This document shows, in pieces, positions 36,539-48,193 of a stretch of 64,000 bases of DNA (position 1 is the first letter of the stretch; every line of letters starts with the position of its first letter). The notes beneath the pieces were generated by a model, which was not told the DNA's origin, did no database searches, and was given only the letters and a program-made list of their open reading frames with translations. Source of the DNA: Caenorhabditis remanei (lineage: Eukaryota > Nematoda > Chromadorea > Rhabditida > Rhabditidae); NCBI RefSeq assembly GCF_010183535.1, contig NC_071331.1:24800001-24864000 (forward strand), written 5' to 3'. The position numbers and the translations under genes were made by a program.

Positions 36539-39500
36539 TCACTCATCAAAACGAACAAGACGAGGGGACGGTGGACGACTACGTGGCGATCCGGAGTCAG
36601 GTCCATCGATAACAATAGTCGGGATGGAGAGGGTTACGGTAGGTTTGTTGTCGACAACAGTAGTCGCTGGTAGACTGACGGAAACTTGTTGAAGAGATTC
36701 AGCAAGACTACATATATCATCCGCATCGTCCTCGGTCTTCGAATCCAGAAGCTCCGAACGTCGTGACGGAGAGCAATCTGTGTTCCGACGGGAACGGAAT
36801 GAAGAGCGGATTGATCCACTGCTACGACGACGTTTGTAGAATTGGTCGATCACGAAATTCTCGAGTTTTATCACCTGTAAATTGGAGCGTTTTTTTTTGG
36901 ATCGCGGTTAACCGCGCCTACCTTATCAAGTGACTTGATAAACTCCGTCTCATTAAGAATTTTGAAGTCGAAATTCGTTGAATCCGACATCAATTCTTTG
37001 AATTTTGGTACAGTATCATCTTTCTATAAAATACGCATTGGTTTTGTCGGTAGAGCGCGATTGTAAGAACGCTCACCTCCATATCTCCGAATCTGACACA
37101 CAACATGGCCAAATCGTAGAAAACGCGAAGGCGACTCGGATGAATCGCACGTCGCCATATCCGCCGTCCCATCATGAATATCTCGGCGTATTCGTGTTTC
37201 ACGTCATGCCAGATTCGCTGCTTTTCGACGGGATCCACAAGGATTGGAGCGAGACGGTAGTAGCATGCGTAGATGGCTGATTCGTACCTGGAGAAGAAAA
37301 AATATATCATTCGAGAAATGAGAAAGAAAGACGGCCGGGCCCAAAATCGAACTTGCGCTCTTTGCGCAAAGATCGCCGCCTTGGACCACTCGGCCACGCG
37401 GACACATTTCTGAGAAGGTGAACAAGTAAATGAGGAGAGGCCAAGCGGCAGCCAGGCTGGTAAGAATATAAATAACTTGAAGATTTTGAAAACTAAAAAT
37501 AAACCGACACATATGAAAACGATTAAAATTGAGTTTTAATGGTGGTCGGGGCTCTCTTATTTTTGCTATTTTTGCTCGCTGACGTCAGAGGGAGACGCAG
37601 AGAAACGAGAGTGTCTGACTTCTCTGCGTCTCTCGAGCGAGATGTTATATGTCTTTGAGACGCTATAACTCTGCAAGGAGTAGAGATATCAAAACGTTGT
37701 CAACTGCAAAAATGTAGAGAAATTCATGCTGATTATTTTTGTAGTTGACAACTTTTTGATAGCTAATCACCCTGTGGAGATATAGCGGTTTGAATGTGTC
37801 TGAGAGATAAGAGAGACGCAGAGATGCAGCGTAGTTAGACACTCCCGTTTCTCTGCGTCTCCCTCCTTCGTACCAAATGTTTTAAACGACTAACCACGCC
37901 AAATAGCAATATTTTTTCGAAATATCGTGTAACCGATCCAACCAATCGTAACACAACTGTTTCCTCTCCTCTGGCGTTCCCTCTTCTGGATCCGAATATT
38001 GGAATTTGAACAGATCATTCGCATTCCAATCATCCCCTTTCTTCCGCAACCTCTCGATCTCATTCGTCGGTTTTCGGCTGAGTTTTGAGGCGGCTCGACG
38101 GAGTGGACGGTCTGAAATAAAATAAGAATCTTATTTTAGATTTACACATCCTTAATCCCCCTCATTCAATCATCCATCGGTGATTTCAAAAGAAAATTTC
38201 GTAAAAGTTGCTCTTTTTCTCCCTGATTACGTCATCATCATAGAGTGTACATTGTGATAAAGCGAATGATTTGAAGAAAGAGATGATAGGGGAGACAAGC
38301 ACGCACACACATGTGTTACGTGACACACTGTCTTAGGTGATAGCAAGGGAGAAGAGAGTGATCAGAAATCAGAAGGCAATTTCAGATGTTGAAAATGAAA
38401 TGTTGCTCGTTTTGAAGAACTCGCTTCAAACCCAATATTATGAGCTGAAAAATATACCAAAATGTAGATCTCAACGAGATCTATATCTGTGGCCAAAGTT
38501 GTATGGAAGTGAACATTTAGAAAGTGTCAAAAACTCGAAATTTCTTTTTTTAGAAAACCATTCTAGCCCAGCCCCTGGATGAGGAAAATGTCTCAAAAGT
38601 GTCGGGAAATTGACTAGGATCTCGTTAAATATAGCTTACGTCTGGAAAACTACTGAATATTTCGAAAATTCGCCTGAAAACGCTTGAATTCTGGTTTGGG
38701 GGTTGAAACAAAGGCTTTCGGTCGTCCGTAATGGGCCTATTCTTGGCAAGCAAAAAACGTTTTTCGCTGCTTTTTTTTCGATTCACGGAACCAGAAAATC
38801 AGCGAAAAACTCTTAGTTTTCGCTGATTTTTGAACGTTTTTCGCTGGTGTTTTTACCGTTCGCTTCGAGACCTGCGGTGTCGAAAAGGCATGTGCCAGCG
38901 AAAAATAGTTTTTCGCTGATTTCCTTCTCTCGTGAATCGGAAAGAAGCAGCGAAAAACTATTTTTCGCTGGCACATGCTTTTTTCGACACCGCAGGTCTC
39001 GAAGCGAACGGTAAAAACACCAGCGAAAAACGTTCAAAAATCAGCGAAAACTAAGAGTTTTTCGCTGATTTTCTGGTTCCGTGAATCGAAAAAAAAGCAG
39101 CGAAAAACGTTTTTTGCTTGCCAAGAATAGGCCCATAATAGGTGTTGAAAATGATAAATAAATTATACTTGTCAAGGCGCGTAACTCCGTTAAAACTGAG
39201 TTTTATGAGCTGAAAAATACAGCAAAACGTAGATCTCGACGAGATCTACAGCTGTGATCTACTATCGGGTTAGAATGGATTTTTAAGCCGTTTTTTGTGT
39301 TTTTTGGCACTTTTACCCGGACCGTAGTAGGTCACTTACAGAGTTATGACGGATATAGAATTCAGAAGACAGTCAAAAATCGGGATGGATCCCGGTCGGG
39401 CCGGATTCAAAAATGGGTTTGTTGAAAGCAAAATTAGTTGAAATCTTTCGAAAATTTAGAGTAAAAAGATTTTCCTAAATTATAAAACCTTTTTGAGTGA

Positions 39501-42500
39501 ATTTCAAATTTTCAGTCGACTTTTTTCAAACATAAAAACCAAAAAATTCCAAATTTTGTTTCGAACCGAGTCGTGACAAGTCTGATAGATCTCGTCAAGA
39601 TCTACATTTTGGTATATTTCTCAGCTAATAAAACTCAGTTTGAAGCGAGTGACGCCTCGGATTGTCAAGTATGGTTTCAATTTTGTTAAAATCGAAAACA
39701 TCGTAGTAAAAATATTGAGATTGGTATAAAACTGTCTAAAAATATGAACCTAAATGGATACACAGCATGAATAATTGCGCGGACACTTCTAATACCGTAA
39801 AACTTTTAATAGAGGCGCAGCCTGTTCGCAGCGGTATATCTCGGTTCCCGAAGGAAATTTCAAAAAGGTGTTAACTGACAAAATATAGCTTAGTGCTCAT
39901 AGAATGTTTCTTCAGTTGAAACAAATTTGATATCTTTAAAGACAACCGAGATAGAATGCTCCAAACTCTTGTTCCGCCTCTATTACAGGTTTTACGGTTT
40001 ATGGCAATCCCCCTTTTCAGATCCCACCTGAAGATTTTTGAGGTCTTCAGTACAATCATCTCCTGCTGTTGTTGTAACCCATAACAATTAAGACCCCTCA
40101 TCCATTGTTTTTATCACTTTTTCAAGATCTCAAGACATCGTTTTATCACTCTCGTTTTTATCTTCCCCTCGAAAACGTTCTCTCTTTTTTCATTTCTTTT
40201 TCTCAAAACAACAGGACAAAGTCAGCTGTCTTTCTTTTGACATTCGTCATATTTCAGTTCTCATGTCAACCCCGCCTAGACTGTTTCACGAATAGAAAAT
40301 GACTCGGAATTCGGAAACAATCCAGTAGAGCTCATTTGCTACACTACATTAATTCAAATCGGTAATAATTCGGGTACCTGGCAATGGATGAAGTTTCGCC
40401 TGACTCTTTCTCCTCTGTTGCTCCACATCGTTGTTCTCGTGTAGACACCGCTTCATCCGGATCACGCATCGACGATATTGGGATATCAGGGAGGTCGTCA
40501 ACTCTCCTTTGACTTTTCGCCACTGTCGCCGTAGGAAGCCCGGCTTTGGATTCATCTGGAAATATAAAATATATTGAATATGATAATATAGCTACTTGAT
40601 CTATGAATCTAAGGTCCTGGAGTCAGTTTGGAGATATGGTACATGACCTATATCATTGAAAAGCTGAAATCGCACTGATTTCAAATATATATTCAGTTTT
40701 TCCCCGGGAGACCTGGTATTCGAGAAAAACAAGGTCAAAGTTTAAAGTTTTGCTACTTGATCTATGAACTTAAGTCCTCACTAAGGGAAGCCGTGGAGTC
40801 AGTTTGGAGTTCTATGACATGGAATTGTCACTACAACTTCATTTTTGAACAGAATTTTTTAAAACTAGATCATTTCTATAGAAAAAAACGCGGGCTTTCA
40901 TTTGGTATAAAAATCTCTAAGATCCGTAAAAAACTGGCCGAGTTCTGATCCAAAACGTTTTGACAGATAATTCCACTTGGACCAAATCTCAAAATTGACG
41001 GAATTGTCACTACAACTTCATTTTTGAACAGAATTTTTTTAAACTAGATCATTTCTATAGAAAAAAACGCGGGCTTTCATTTGGTATAAATGTCATAGGA
41101 CTCCAAAAAGAATTGGTATTTATCCTAAAAAATCATTTTCGAATTTTCAGGTCCACTTTCAGTAGGGAAAGTCATGGAGTCATAGGAAGTGACCTATATC
41201 ATTAGATAGCCGAGAAAACGCTGATTCCAAATATATATTCAGTTTTTACCATCGACGCCTAGTTTTCGAGAAAAACGAGGTTAAAGTTTAGAAAAATGGA
41301 GGGAAGCGTGACTTGATCTCTGAATCAAGGTCCTTAGCTGTGGTGCAAAATTTCCGATTCACATTAGTAAAAATTATTGAAATAACCTGTCTGAACCATT
41401 TGAACATCATCTCGTTACGACCAAATTTTTGTTTCGTCAAATCGATTGAATTTGTAGGAGCCATCATGAGAAACGGAAGGTTACGAGCAGTTAACTAAGA
41501 AAAATGAAGCGGGATGGCCGATCAATCAATCCCGGAGGAGAGAGCAGCGAGTATCCAACCTCTCTATCACGTTCTTTATGAAATCTTCATGAACTACGAA
41601 GATAGAATAATTGGACTACTATAGTGGTAGTAGTTGGGAAACTAATGTCATGAAAATGGAAGAAGACATCCAAAAAGGAGGAAAGGAGACCAAATTTTTG
41701 TGGACTCCTCTAGCAGAAGGAAGACGAAAAAAGATGAGAAGGCAGACCAGTGTGACGTGACTTAGATGTGATTTATTTGGGAAATGGAAGGGAAAGGGGA
41801 AGCGGTGCCATAGTAGTAGATTGTGGAGATAGATTATCATGGATCGGAAGAAGGGGGTCATAACTTTCTTCGATTTTTAGGTAAAACCATGGGTTTTGTC
41901 TCAAAAAGACCGGGAACTCAAGGGCTATCAGAAAAATATAAATAATACACAGTTTCAGCAAAACATACGGTCAGGACTTATGGCTTGGCCAAAAAAGCCC
42001 GGACGTCTGGTAATTTTGAGATCAAATTGTCATTTTTTGATGTAAAACTTAGAATTCGTGAACATATTTTACTAAAAAACACTGAATTTATGAAAGAACA
42101 ATTTTTCAAAATAAAATCCATAAATTTTGAGAGCTGTTTAGGGAAGGACAGCAGAACGTAGTTTATATACTACAGAAAAAATAAGGTTACGGACTGTTGG
42201 TTACTGTAACTAGTGAAGGTCGTAGAGTTATGGGACGTGAATTATACCATTGGAAAGCTGGAATCACGCTGATTCCAAATATATTTTCAGTTTTTGCCCT
42301 AGAGGTCTGGTATTCGAGAAACACGAGATCAAAGTTTGGAGTCATTACCCTCCTGGTGAGGCGGTCACCTAGCGGGTGCACCTGTTCGCAGCGGTATATC
42401 TTGGTTCCCAAAGGAAATATCAAAAAGTTGCTAACTGACAAAATATAGTTTAGAATTCATAGAATATTTCGTTAATAGGAAGAATTTTCATATCTTCAAA

Positions 42501-42727
42501 GACAGCCAGCCGATATACAGGTTTGACGATTTTTTTTTAGAACTTTGATCTCATTTTTCTCAAATACCAGACATCAAAGGCAAAAACTAAATATATATTC
42601 AAAATCAGCGTTTTTTCAGCTTTCCAATGGTATATAAATATATAGTTTAACTCACATTTTTATTAATATCCGATTCACTATCGACAATTTTCGAGCGCAT
42701 ATCAACAATCAGCTCATAGAGTTGTTT
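36539..42727 (-). CDS. Divergent protein with 14-3-3-like segment, function unknown
   Basis: Exons: 42727-42656, 40555-40378, 38111-37895, 37287-37077, 37023-36922, 36874-36539, all phase-consistent; a probable first exon is at 50448-50284, giving 426 aa in total. The middle is helical and basic (PGFLRRQWRKVKGEL; RRAASKLSRKPTNEIERLRK). The block YACYYRLAP ... HEYAEIF ... AIHPSRLRVFYDLAML resembles helices 5-7 of 14-3-3 proteins (YYRYLAE ... HPIRLGLALNFSVF) in spacing and in the Tyr-Tyr-Arg and His-Pro-x-Arg-Leu positions. The tail is Arg/Ser/Pro-rich (YKRRRSSGSIRSS, GSPRSRPPSPRLVRF) with many possible phosphosites. Similarity to 14-3-3 is my inference from pattern only. The product could be an unrelated helical adaptor. 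Long introns carry a 406-bp hairpin, a tRNA-like remnant and several TIR elements. Confidence 0.68.
37039..37072. repeat. Short palindromic element remnant occupying a 53-bp intron
   Basis: TTTTGTCGGTAGAGCGCGAT and TGTAAGAACG form one arm of the family. Intron 37024-37076 consists almost wholly of this arm, and the donor GTGAGC adjoins it. Confidence 0.55.
37331..37403 (-). pseudogene. tRNA-like remnant (Leu/Ser-type 5' half)
   Basis: The minus strand reads GTCCGCGTGGCCGAGTGGTC, then CAAGGCGG, a good 5' half with A box at 37386-37396. AGTTCGATTTT (37343-37353) is a degenerate B box and the 3' end does not pair with GTCCGCG. It lies in an intron of the 14-3-3-like gene, on the same strand. 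Confidence 0.5.
37545..37870. mobile_element. TIR element with GGAGACGCAGAGAAACG ends
   Basis: GGAGACGCAGAGAAACGAGA then GTGTCT at the left and AGACACTCCCGTTTCTCTGC then GTCTCCCTCC at the right are inverted. The inner GTTGTCAACTGCAAAAATGT and TTTTTGTAGTTGACAACTTT resemble the core of the CAGTACTG family. Confidence 0.65.
38420..38580. repeat. Half of a 3068-type TIR element, intron of 14-3-3-like gene
   Basis: CCAATATTATGAGCTGAAAA and GTAGATCTCAACGAGATCTA are followed by CATTCTAGCCCAGCCCC. The mirrored right arm is absent here, so this is a truncated copy. Confidence 0.55.
38731..39136. repeat. Near-perfect 406-bp palindrome
   Basis: From ATGGGCCTATTCTTGGCAAG to CTTGCCAAGAATAGGCCCAT the two arms match base for base over roughly 180 bp each. 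I saw only one small length difference (AAAAGG versus AAAAAAG after GTGTCG). The centre near 38930 (TTCCTTCTCTCGTGAATCGG) is less symmetric. TTTTTCGCTG and CAGCGAAAAA motifs recur within each arm. It lies in a 14-3-3-like gene intron and has no second copy in the window. Confidence 0.85.
39163..39680. mobile_element. 3068-type TIR element, long form
   Basis: The left end is TACTTGTCAAGGCGCGTAAC and the right end GATTGTCAAGTATGG, flanked by TA. Inner arms CTGAGTTTTATGAGCTGAAA and TCAGCTAATAAAACTCAGTT are inverted. A CCCGGACCGTAGTAGG core and about 150 bp of extra AT-rich sequence lie between. Confidence 0.65.
39790..39998. mobile_element. CAGCGGTATATCTCGGTTCCC-family element, best preserved copy
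   Basis: The ends TACCGTAAAACTTTTAATAG then AGGCGCAG, and CGCCTCTATTACAGGTTTTA then CGGT, are inverted. Inside, GCGGTATATCTCGGTTCCC and GACAACCGAGATAGAATGC are also inverted. Confidence 0.7.
40821..41090. repeat. Two 91-bp direct repeats
   Basis: 40821-40911 and 41000-41090 both run from GGAATTGTCACTACAACTTC to GGGCTTTCATTTGGTATAAA with only one small difference in the A/T run. 88 bp separate them. GGGCTTTC...GGTATAAA sequences recur near 44020-44045. Confidence 0.8.
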
Positions 42728-43213
42728 CTGAAATAAAAACTGAAAATAAAAGCAAATAAATAACAACAAGAGAAAAAAGAAAAAAAAGGTCGGTTTCGTA
42801 AGTATTCGAAAGACTTTTGGGAAGACATGTGGTGACGGGAAGGAAAGAGAACAACTGGCTGAAGGGAAGATAAAGAAGACTCGTGAGTATGATGATGGGA
42901 TCAGAGAGAGAGAGACTCAGAGAAAGAGATTGATCTGATCTGAAAGGGATAGAGAAGAGATATGTGTGTCTGGAAGTATAAATAGATGATCAGGAGGTGA
43001 GCGTGCAAGTTTTTGAACCTGCAGGTGGGTGGATAGGATTCAGTTATTTTGCAGGGAATTGATAAGAACGTGAGAAATTGAGAAATCAACAAGAACATGT
43101 GTGTGTTCCTCCCCAAAATTTTAAAAGATAGTTAAATAAATAGGGTAAAGGATCACGGTGTCATGAACCGTTGCCTCATAAGGGAAGTCTTTGGTGACGC
43201 GGCTTTCAAACGA

Positions 43214-43640
43214 TACAGTACTGACCAATAAGAATGCAACACTTTTGTTGAAAATGGTCAACTTTGTGAGTGTGAGACGTCCTCCCTGATGATATCACAA
43301 TATCGAGTGTTTATGGAGTGTATAGATCAAAAGTAGAGCTTCATTTTTGTAGTTGACAACTTTTTTGTACGGGCACTCCCTAGAGAGTTGTGGTCATTTT
43401 AAGACAACAGCTCAAAAATTGCACTGAAATTGGTCGATTTGAGGGAGACATTACTTTGTCGATACGTAACTTGCTAGGGAAAGTTGTCAACTACAAAACT
43501 GAAGCTCTATTTGCGATCTATACACTCCATAAACAATCGATATTGTGATATCATCATGGAGGACGTCTCACACTCAGAAAGTTGACCATTTTCAACTATC
43601 AACTGCAAGTGTCGCATTCTTTATGGCCAGTACTGTATAT
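43214..43640. mobile_element. CAGTACTGACCATAAAGAAT TIR element
   Basis: ACAGTACTGACCAATAAGAA at the left and TTCTTTATGGCCAGTACTGT at the right. It encloses TTTGTAGTTGACAACTTTTT and, at 43460-43500, its partial inverse (GGAAAGTTGTCAACTACAAA) with a small internal deletion. Confidence 0.7.
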
Positions 43641-44297
43641 AATTTGGTCATAGGTACTTTCATGGAATCTAGAAATCATTTCTGCAATCGAAACCGGCTA
43701 AATGTCTCTGCGAGCCGAGAGCCAAGAGGTTAAGCTTTTTCACAAGGAATTCTAAAATGGTGAAGGTCTTACTCATATGAAAAGTTTGAGAGCTCCTAAC
43801 TCGACTCGCAGAGACATTTTACCGGTTTTGACTACAGTAATGAATTCCACGTTGTCGAAAGTACCTGTGACCAAATTGTTTAAAGTTTCCAAAGATCGTT
43901 TTCATCATAACTTTATCAGTTTTAGTCGGACCATTGAAATATTTAGACCATTAGAAAGCTCTCGTTTTTCTCTATTGATATATATAATATCATGGAATCA
44001 GTCTATATCGATAGAGAAAAATGCGGGCTTTCTAATGGTATAAAAATATCGCTGATCCGACCAAAACTGATAAAGTTATGATGAATACTATTTTGGTCCA
44101 AAACTCCCTTTCGGAATTGTGAGTAAGATGTAAAGTTGCAGTTGCTAAAAGTTGAAACATGACTCACGTATGTCATTCTTAATACCACCAATTGGCCAGA
44201 ATAGCAGAATAACGGCCAGCAGAAAAAAAACGACTGAAAAATGAAGTTTTTGTTCCAAAAGGCTTATTTATATACAATGATCAGTACTGTATATTTA

Positions 44298-44412
44298 GTA
44301 ATTTGATAGTTGACGGATCAGACTATATACAGAACTGTTACTGTTACTTACATAGTTACTAAGTAAGTAAGTACTGTAGGGTATAGTCTGATCCGTCAAC
44401 TATCAAATTACT
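44298..44412. repeat. Perfect-armed 115-bp palindrome
   Basis: AGTAATTTGATAGTTGACGG then ATCAGACTATA is mirrored by TATAGTCTGATCCGTCAACT then ATCAAATTACT. The loop contains TACTTACATAGTTACTAAGT, itself symmetric. Confidence 0.75.
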
Positions 44413-45948
44413 GAAAAAACGTTCAAAGCTTCTCAAAAATAGAACAGGGAACACTTCGGGAAATTCGATATCTACCATTCGAATTCAAAAAGTAAATGTT
44501 TACATTTTAAAGTTTTTTTTTAAATGAGAGGGGTAAAAATAGAAATTGGAAGGAACGGTATAGTCAAGCTTTCGAACCTCAAAGAACGCGCCAAAGGCGC
44601 GCCAGATTGTCGAAAAAATGTGGATTTTCAGTGATTTTCATCCATTTTTCGTAGTTTTTGCTCACTTACAGGAAAAAAGGACAAATGGACGTAAGTACCC
44701 AAGGAACCAGCACACGTGGGTTGTCAGCTGGCAGCCAGTACTTCTTGGAACATTATTTTAAAACTGAAGATAGAAAAAAAAGATGTTGGGAAAAAAGAAA
44801 ATGCGAAGAAACTAATATAATAGTCATGAAAAAAGTGTCCCTTATTCCAATTTCATTGTTTCGTCTTTTTATGAATTAGGTTTGGATGTTAGGTTTGGAA
44901 GCAACAGGCTGGTTGGTTTGGGAAGAAAATTAAATTTCGTTGGTAGTAGAAATGTGGAAATGAAGCGGAAAATTTCATAAACAATAGAGTAGGGAGTGGC
45001 CAGTGGTGGGGGAAGAAAATGAACTAGTTCTCGGAGAGTGGACAGCTGTTGAGAAGGGGGGGGGGGTCTTCTGATTCCCTCGGGATTGTGACGTCATCAA
45101 TCGAGAGACTCCGATTTGCAAGATATGAGGAGTTAAAAGTTAGAAGTTTCTAGAACGGTGATACGGAGTCATAAACAACGGAATCCGCTAATTAGGAGAT
45201 GAGAACAGGTATAGACTTTTATACCGAAAACAAAATTTTTTGAAAAAACGGAAAACAACAAAAAATTCTGATGCTGTATAAGATACTAATATGATGGTAA
45301 CGGTAACGGGGGAATTCGCCTAGAATTTTAAAAAAGTTCTGCATATTTTTCACTTTTTTTTTTTTTTTTTTGAAATATTTCAGGCCCCAAGGGTGTCAAA
45401 ATTTAAGTTTTTCTGAAATACACCATTATTATTATTTTATGAGCCATCTTGGCTTGCTTAGCCCTGTGATCAACACTACTCCTGCTGAAATCCGAAATTA
45501 AGGCTGTTATAGACCAAAAACTGATTTTTCAAAGTTTTTTAGTCATAATTCGTTCAAATCAAGTTTTCAGCGATTCTATATAAATTTTTTAAATTTAGCA
45601 GGTTAAGACGGTTCAGAAAAGTATAATCATGCCATGCTTTATAATATTTCAGGTTTTAGTCCCCAGGGGTGTCAAATTTGAGTTTTTCAAAAATATGACA
45701 TGATTATACTTTTCTGAACCGCAAAAACGCGCTGATTTCAAAAATACAAATTTTGGACAGTTTGGACCAAAATTGAGTGAGTTACGGTAGTATTTCTGAT
45801 TTCGCGGCAGGACCCAAAAATTCGAAAATTCCAGATTCTAGGCATGACTATACTCACTTGAACCGCCTTAACACCCTGAGTTCGAAAATGTTTCAATTTT
45901 TAACTTAGACTCAAAATTTTCTCCTTTTTTTTCATTTTCAGATATATT

Positions 45949-46066
45949 AGCACGACACCCGTCTTACAATCGCGATCTACCGAAGAAAATTGTGTGCGAA
46001 ATTGAGAGACGCAGAAAAAAAAGGCATTTTGCTGGAGCGCAGTTGTAAGAACTGTGCCGGGGTAGT
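45949..46066. mobile_element. Short palindromic element copy
   Basis: TAGCACGACACCCGTCTTAC to GTTGTAAGAACTGTGCCGGG, with GAAATTGAGAGACGCAGAAA inside. The left end is flanked by TA; the right end has diverged. Confidence 0.65.
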
Positions 46067-46724
46067 ACTTGAGCGAAAATATGGAACATTTCAAGATTTT
46101 TTTTTTCAAAATATTTTAAAAAATTGCAAGCCTGATATTTGGAATGTTAGAAAGTTCCGACTCTCTACAAAGTTTATGTGGAAAAAACCAACCTGGGGGC
46201 AGGCAGATCATTTATTTTTGCATATACATACACATATACGTATAAACGTATTGTGTCGGAAGCAATCTCTCTCTCTTTTCCCCAAACAATGGCTTTTCTC
46301 TTCTATCTCTGCGGAACGGGGGGAAGAAGGTCTTACTTATACTACTACTACATGTACCACCTTCTAACAGATTCTTGATGTGAGAAAATAGAAAAAAAGA
46401 GACTGGTCATCTGTCTTGTGTAATTATTGTTTTTCGTTGTCTACTCTCTAAGGTTCTTCTTTCTCTCAACAAAAAGTTTTCGTGGTGGCACAAATGACGC
46501 AAATAGCTTCTGGACGTCCCGGTGGCTGGTGACTAAACGGACGTCTAACTTTTATATTGGGGGAAGAAGAAAAATGAAACAACGATAGAAATTAGTTCAA
46601 TTGCGAAAGACAAGGAGGTTTGACGTAAGAGGATGAGGAAATTTTATAAATTAGCTCTGGCGTGTCGTTGGCGTTTTTTTTGGGTATACTGGAAGTCAGA
46701 GTTGTACGGAATGCCATTTTACAG

Positions 46725-46825
46725 TTTCCGGAATGCGGAACCGGAATGCCGAAAAAACCCGGAATTCCGGAATTCCGGAATTTCGGAATTAGGAATCCGG
46801 ATTCCGGGCAACTCTGCTGGAAGTG
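46725..46825. repeat. CCGGAATT-rich palindromic tract
   Basis: GGAATTCCGGAATTCCGGAA lies between TTTCCGGAATGCGGAACCGG and AGGAATCCGGATTCCGGGCA. A relative with the same AAAAAACCCGG core is at 60965-61200, and a smaller GGAAGTCGGAATTCCGCGCA form is at 590-665. Confidence 0.6.
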
Positions 46826-46920
46826 CAGGAAATTCAGAAAAATATCAAAAGTTAGGAGATGAGGTAGGTGTTCTGGCAATACGAAATCAGAAAAATTCAC
46901 CCTAAAAATTTTCCTTTAAA

Positions 46921-46989
46921 ACTTTCTAGCCGAGTGGTTAAGGTAGGGGTGGTAGGAATGTGACCGGGGTTCGATCCCCACACGGGTCA
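46921..46989 (+). pseudogene. tRNA-like remnant with intact A and B boxes
   Basis: TAGCCGAGTGG (46927-46937) fits the A box and GGTTCGATCCC (46968-46978) fits the B box. The T arm GGGGTTCGATCCCC is perfectly paired. The 3' acceptor strand ACGGGTC has no matching 5' strand (ACTTTC instead), so it is a pseudogene or SINE-type head. Confidence 0.55.
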
Positions 46990-48193
46990 ATTTTTTTTGT
47001 TTCTTGTTTTGAGGGGTGTTAGGTGGTCAAAATTAGGATCATATTCATTTTGACCGCTTTTTTGTAAATTTTTCAGTTTTTAGGTCATAAACTCAATTTT
47101 TGGATCATTTTGAATGCTGGAAGTGAAAATTTAACGAAATTTAACGTAATGGGAATTATATTCTGAAAGACCTGGGGCCAAGAAAAAATTTGACGACCTT
47201 TTGAGGAAAAAATTCAAAAAAATTCAAACCATTTTCAGCCAAAATCCCCAGAAAACACGCGTCAAAGGTGCGCCAGATTCGGAGAAATTCAAAAATTTGA
47301 CCGAAGTCGGTTTATTTTGAACATTTCTCACCAAAAAAGTTTCTTTTTAATTGAAAACGCGTCAAATGCGCGCCAGACACTAGATCATTAATTTCATTAT
47401 TAAAACCGTCTGGCGTGCCTTCATGACCAATACCACATTTTTCCAATCTGGCGTGCCTGTCACGTTTGAGTTTTGAATTTTGGCGCCAATTATCCGGGGT
47501 TGACACGTATAATTGGGCATCTGACCCCCAATAAAATTTTGATATAAAAAATGAGGCATTGTTTCAAAAAAACAAGGAACTAGGTGGTACCCGTGGTGGC
47601 CCAGAAACAAATTCTTGAGATCAAAATTTTCAAGTTTTGAAAAAAAGGTACATAAATTTTATTTATAAAGTTTTCAAAAAAGTATATTCACCCTAGTTTG
47701 ACAGTCAATCGAAACTCATAGCTACATAAAATTAAAAACCAAAAAAAGCTACCTACAATGAAAAATGATATGTACACATGTCCCGGTGCATGTATATGAA
47801 TGTACAACATCTTTTTCAAGAGAAAAACGGATAGAGCAAAAAAAGAAGAGAAGAGGAGAAGCAGCTCAATTTCGGGTCGAGCCATGTGAAATAAGGGATA
47901 GAGAGGAGAAGAGAATGACGCACGCGATGGTATTCAAATGGGTTAATTTTGTCTTGAAACAAAGGGAGATTCGAGATTGATTTACGGGTTGTTTGGATGA
48001 AGGAGGATCTGGTGGGTGCAAATTAAAGCAGGAGAATGATGAAAAATTTATTTAAGAGAGTACATTGGGATCACAAATGGGCTAGTAGGAAATTATAAGA
48101 GAATGGACATACTTGTCAAAAGTTAGGCTTCAAAAAAGGACTTTCTCGCAAAAAAATTCAGAAAACTTCGAAAAATTTGAATTTTGAATTTTG

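Noticed and set aside
36990..37397. Long minus-strand ORF beginning MAEWSKA upstream of the YESAIYACYY exon
   Set aside because: The MAEWSKA start is the tRNA-like remnant translated through. A clear acceptor (TTCTCCAG) at 37288 and phase matching with the exon at 37895-38111 show it is intronic.
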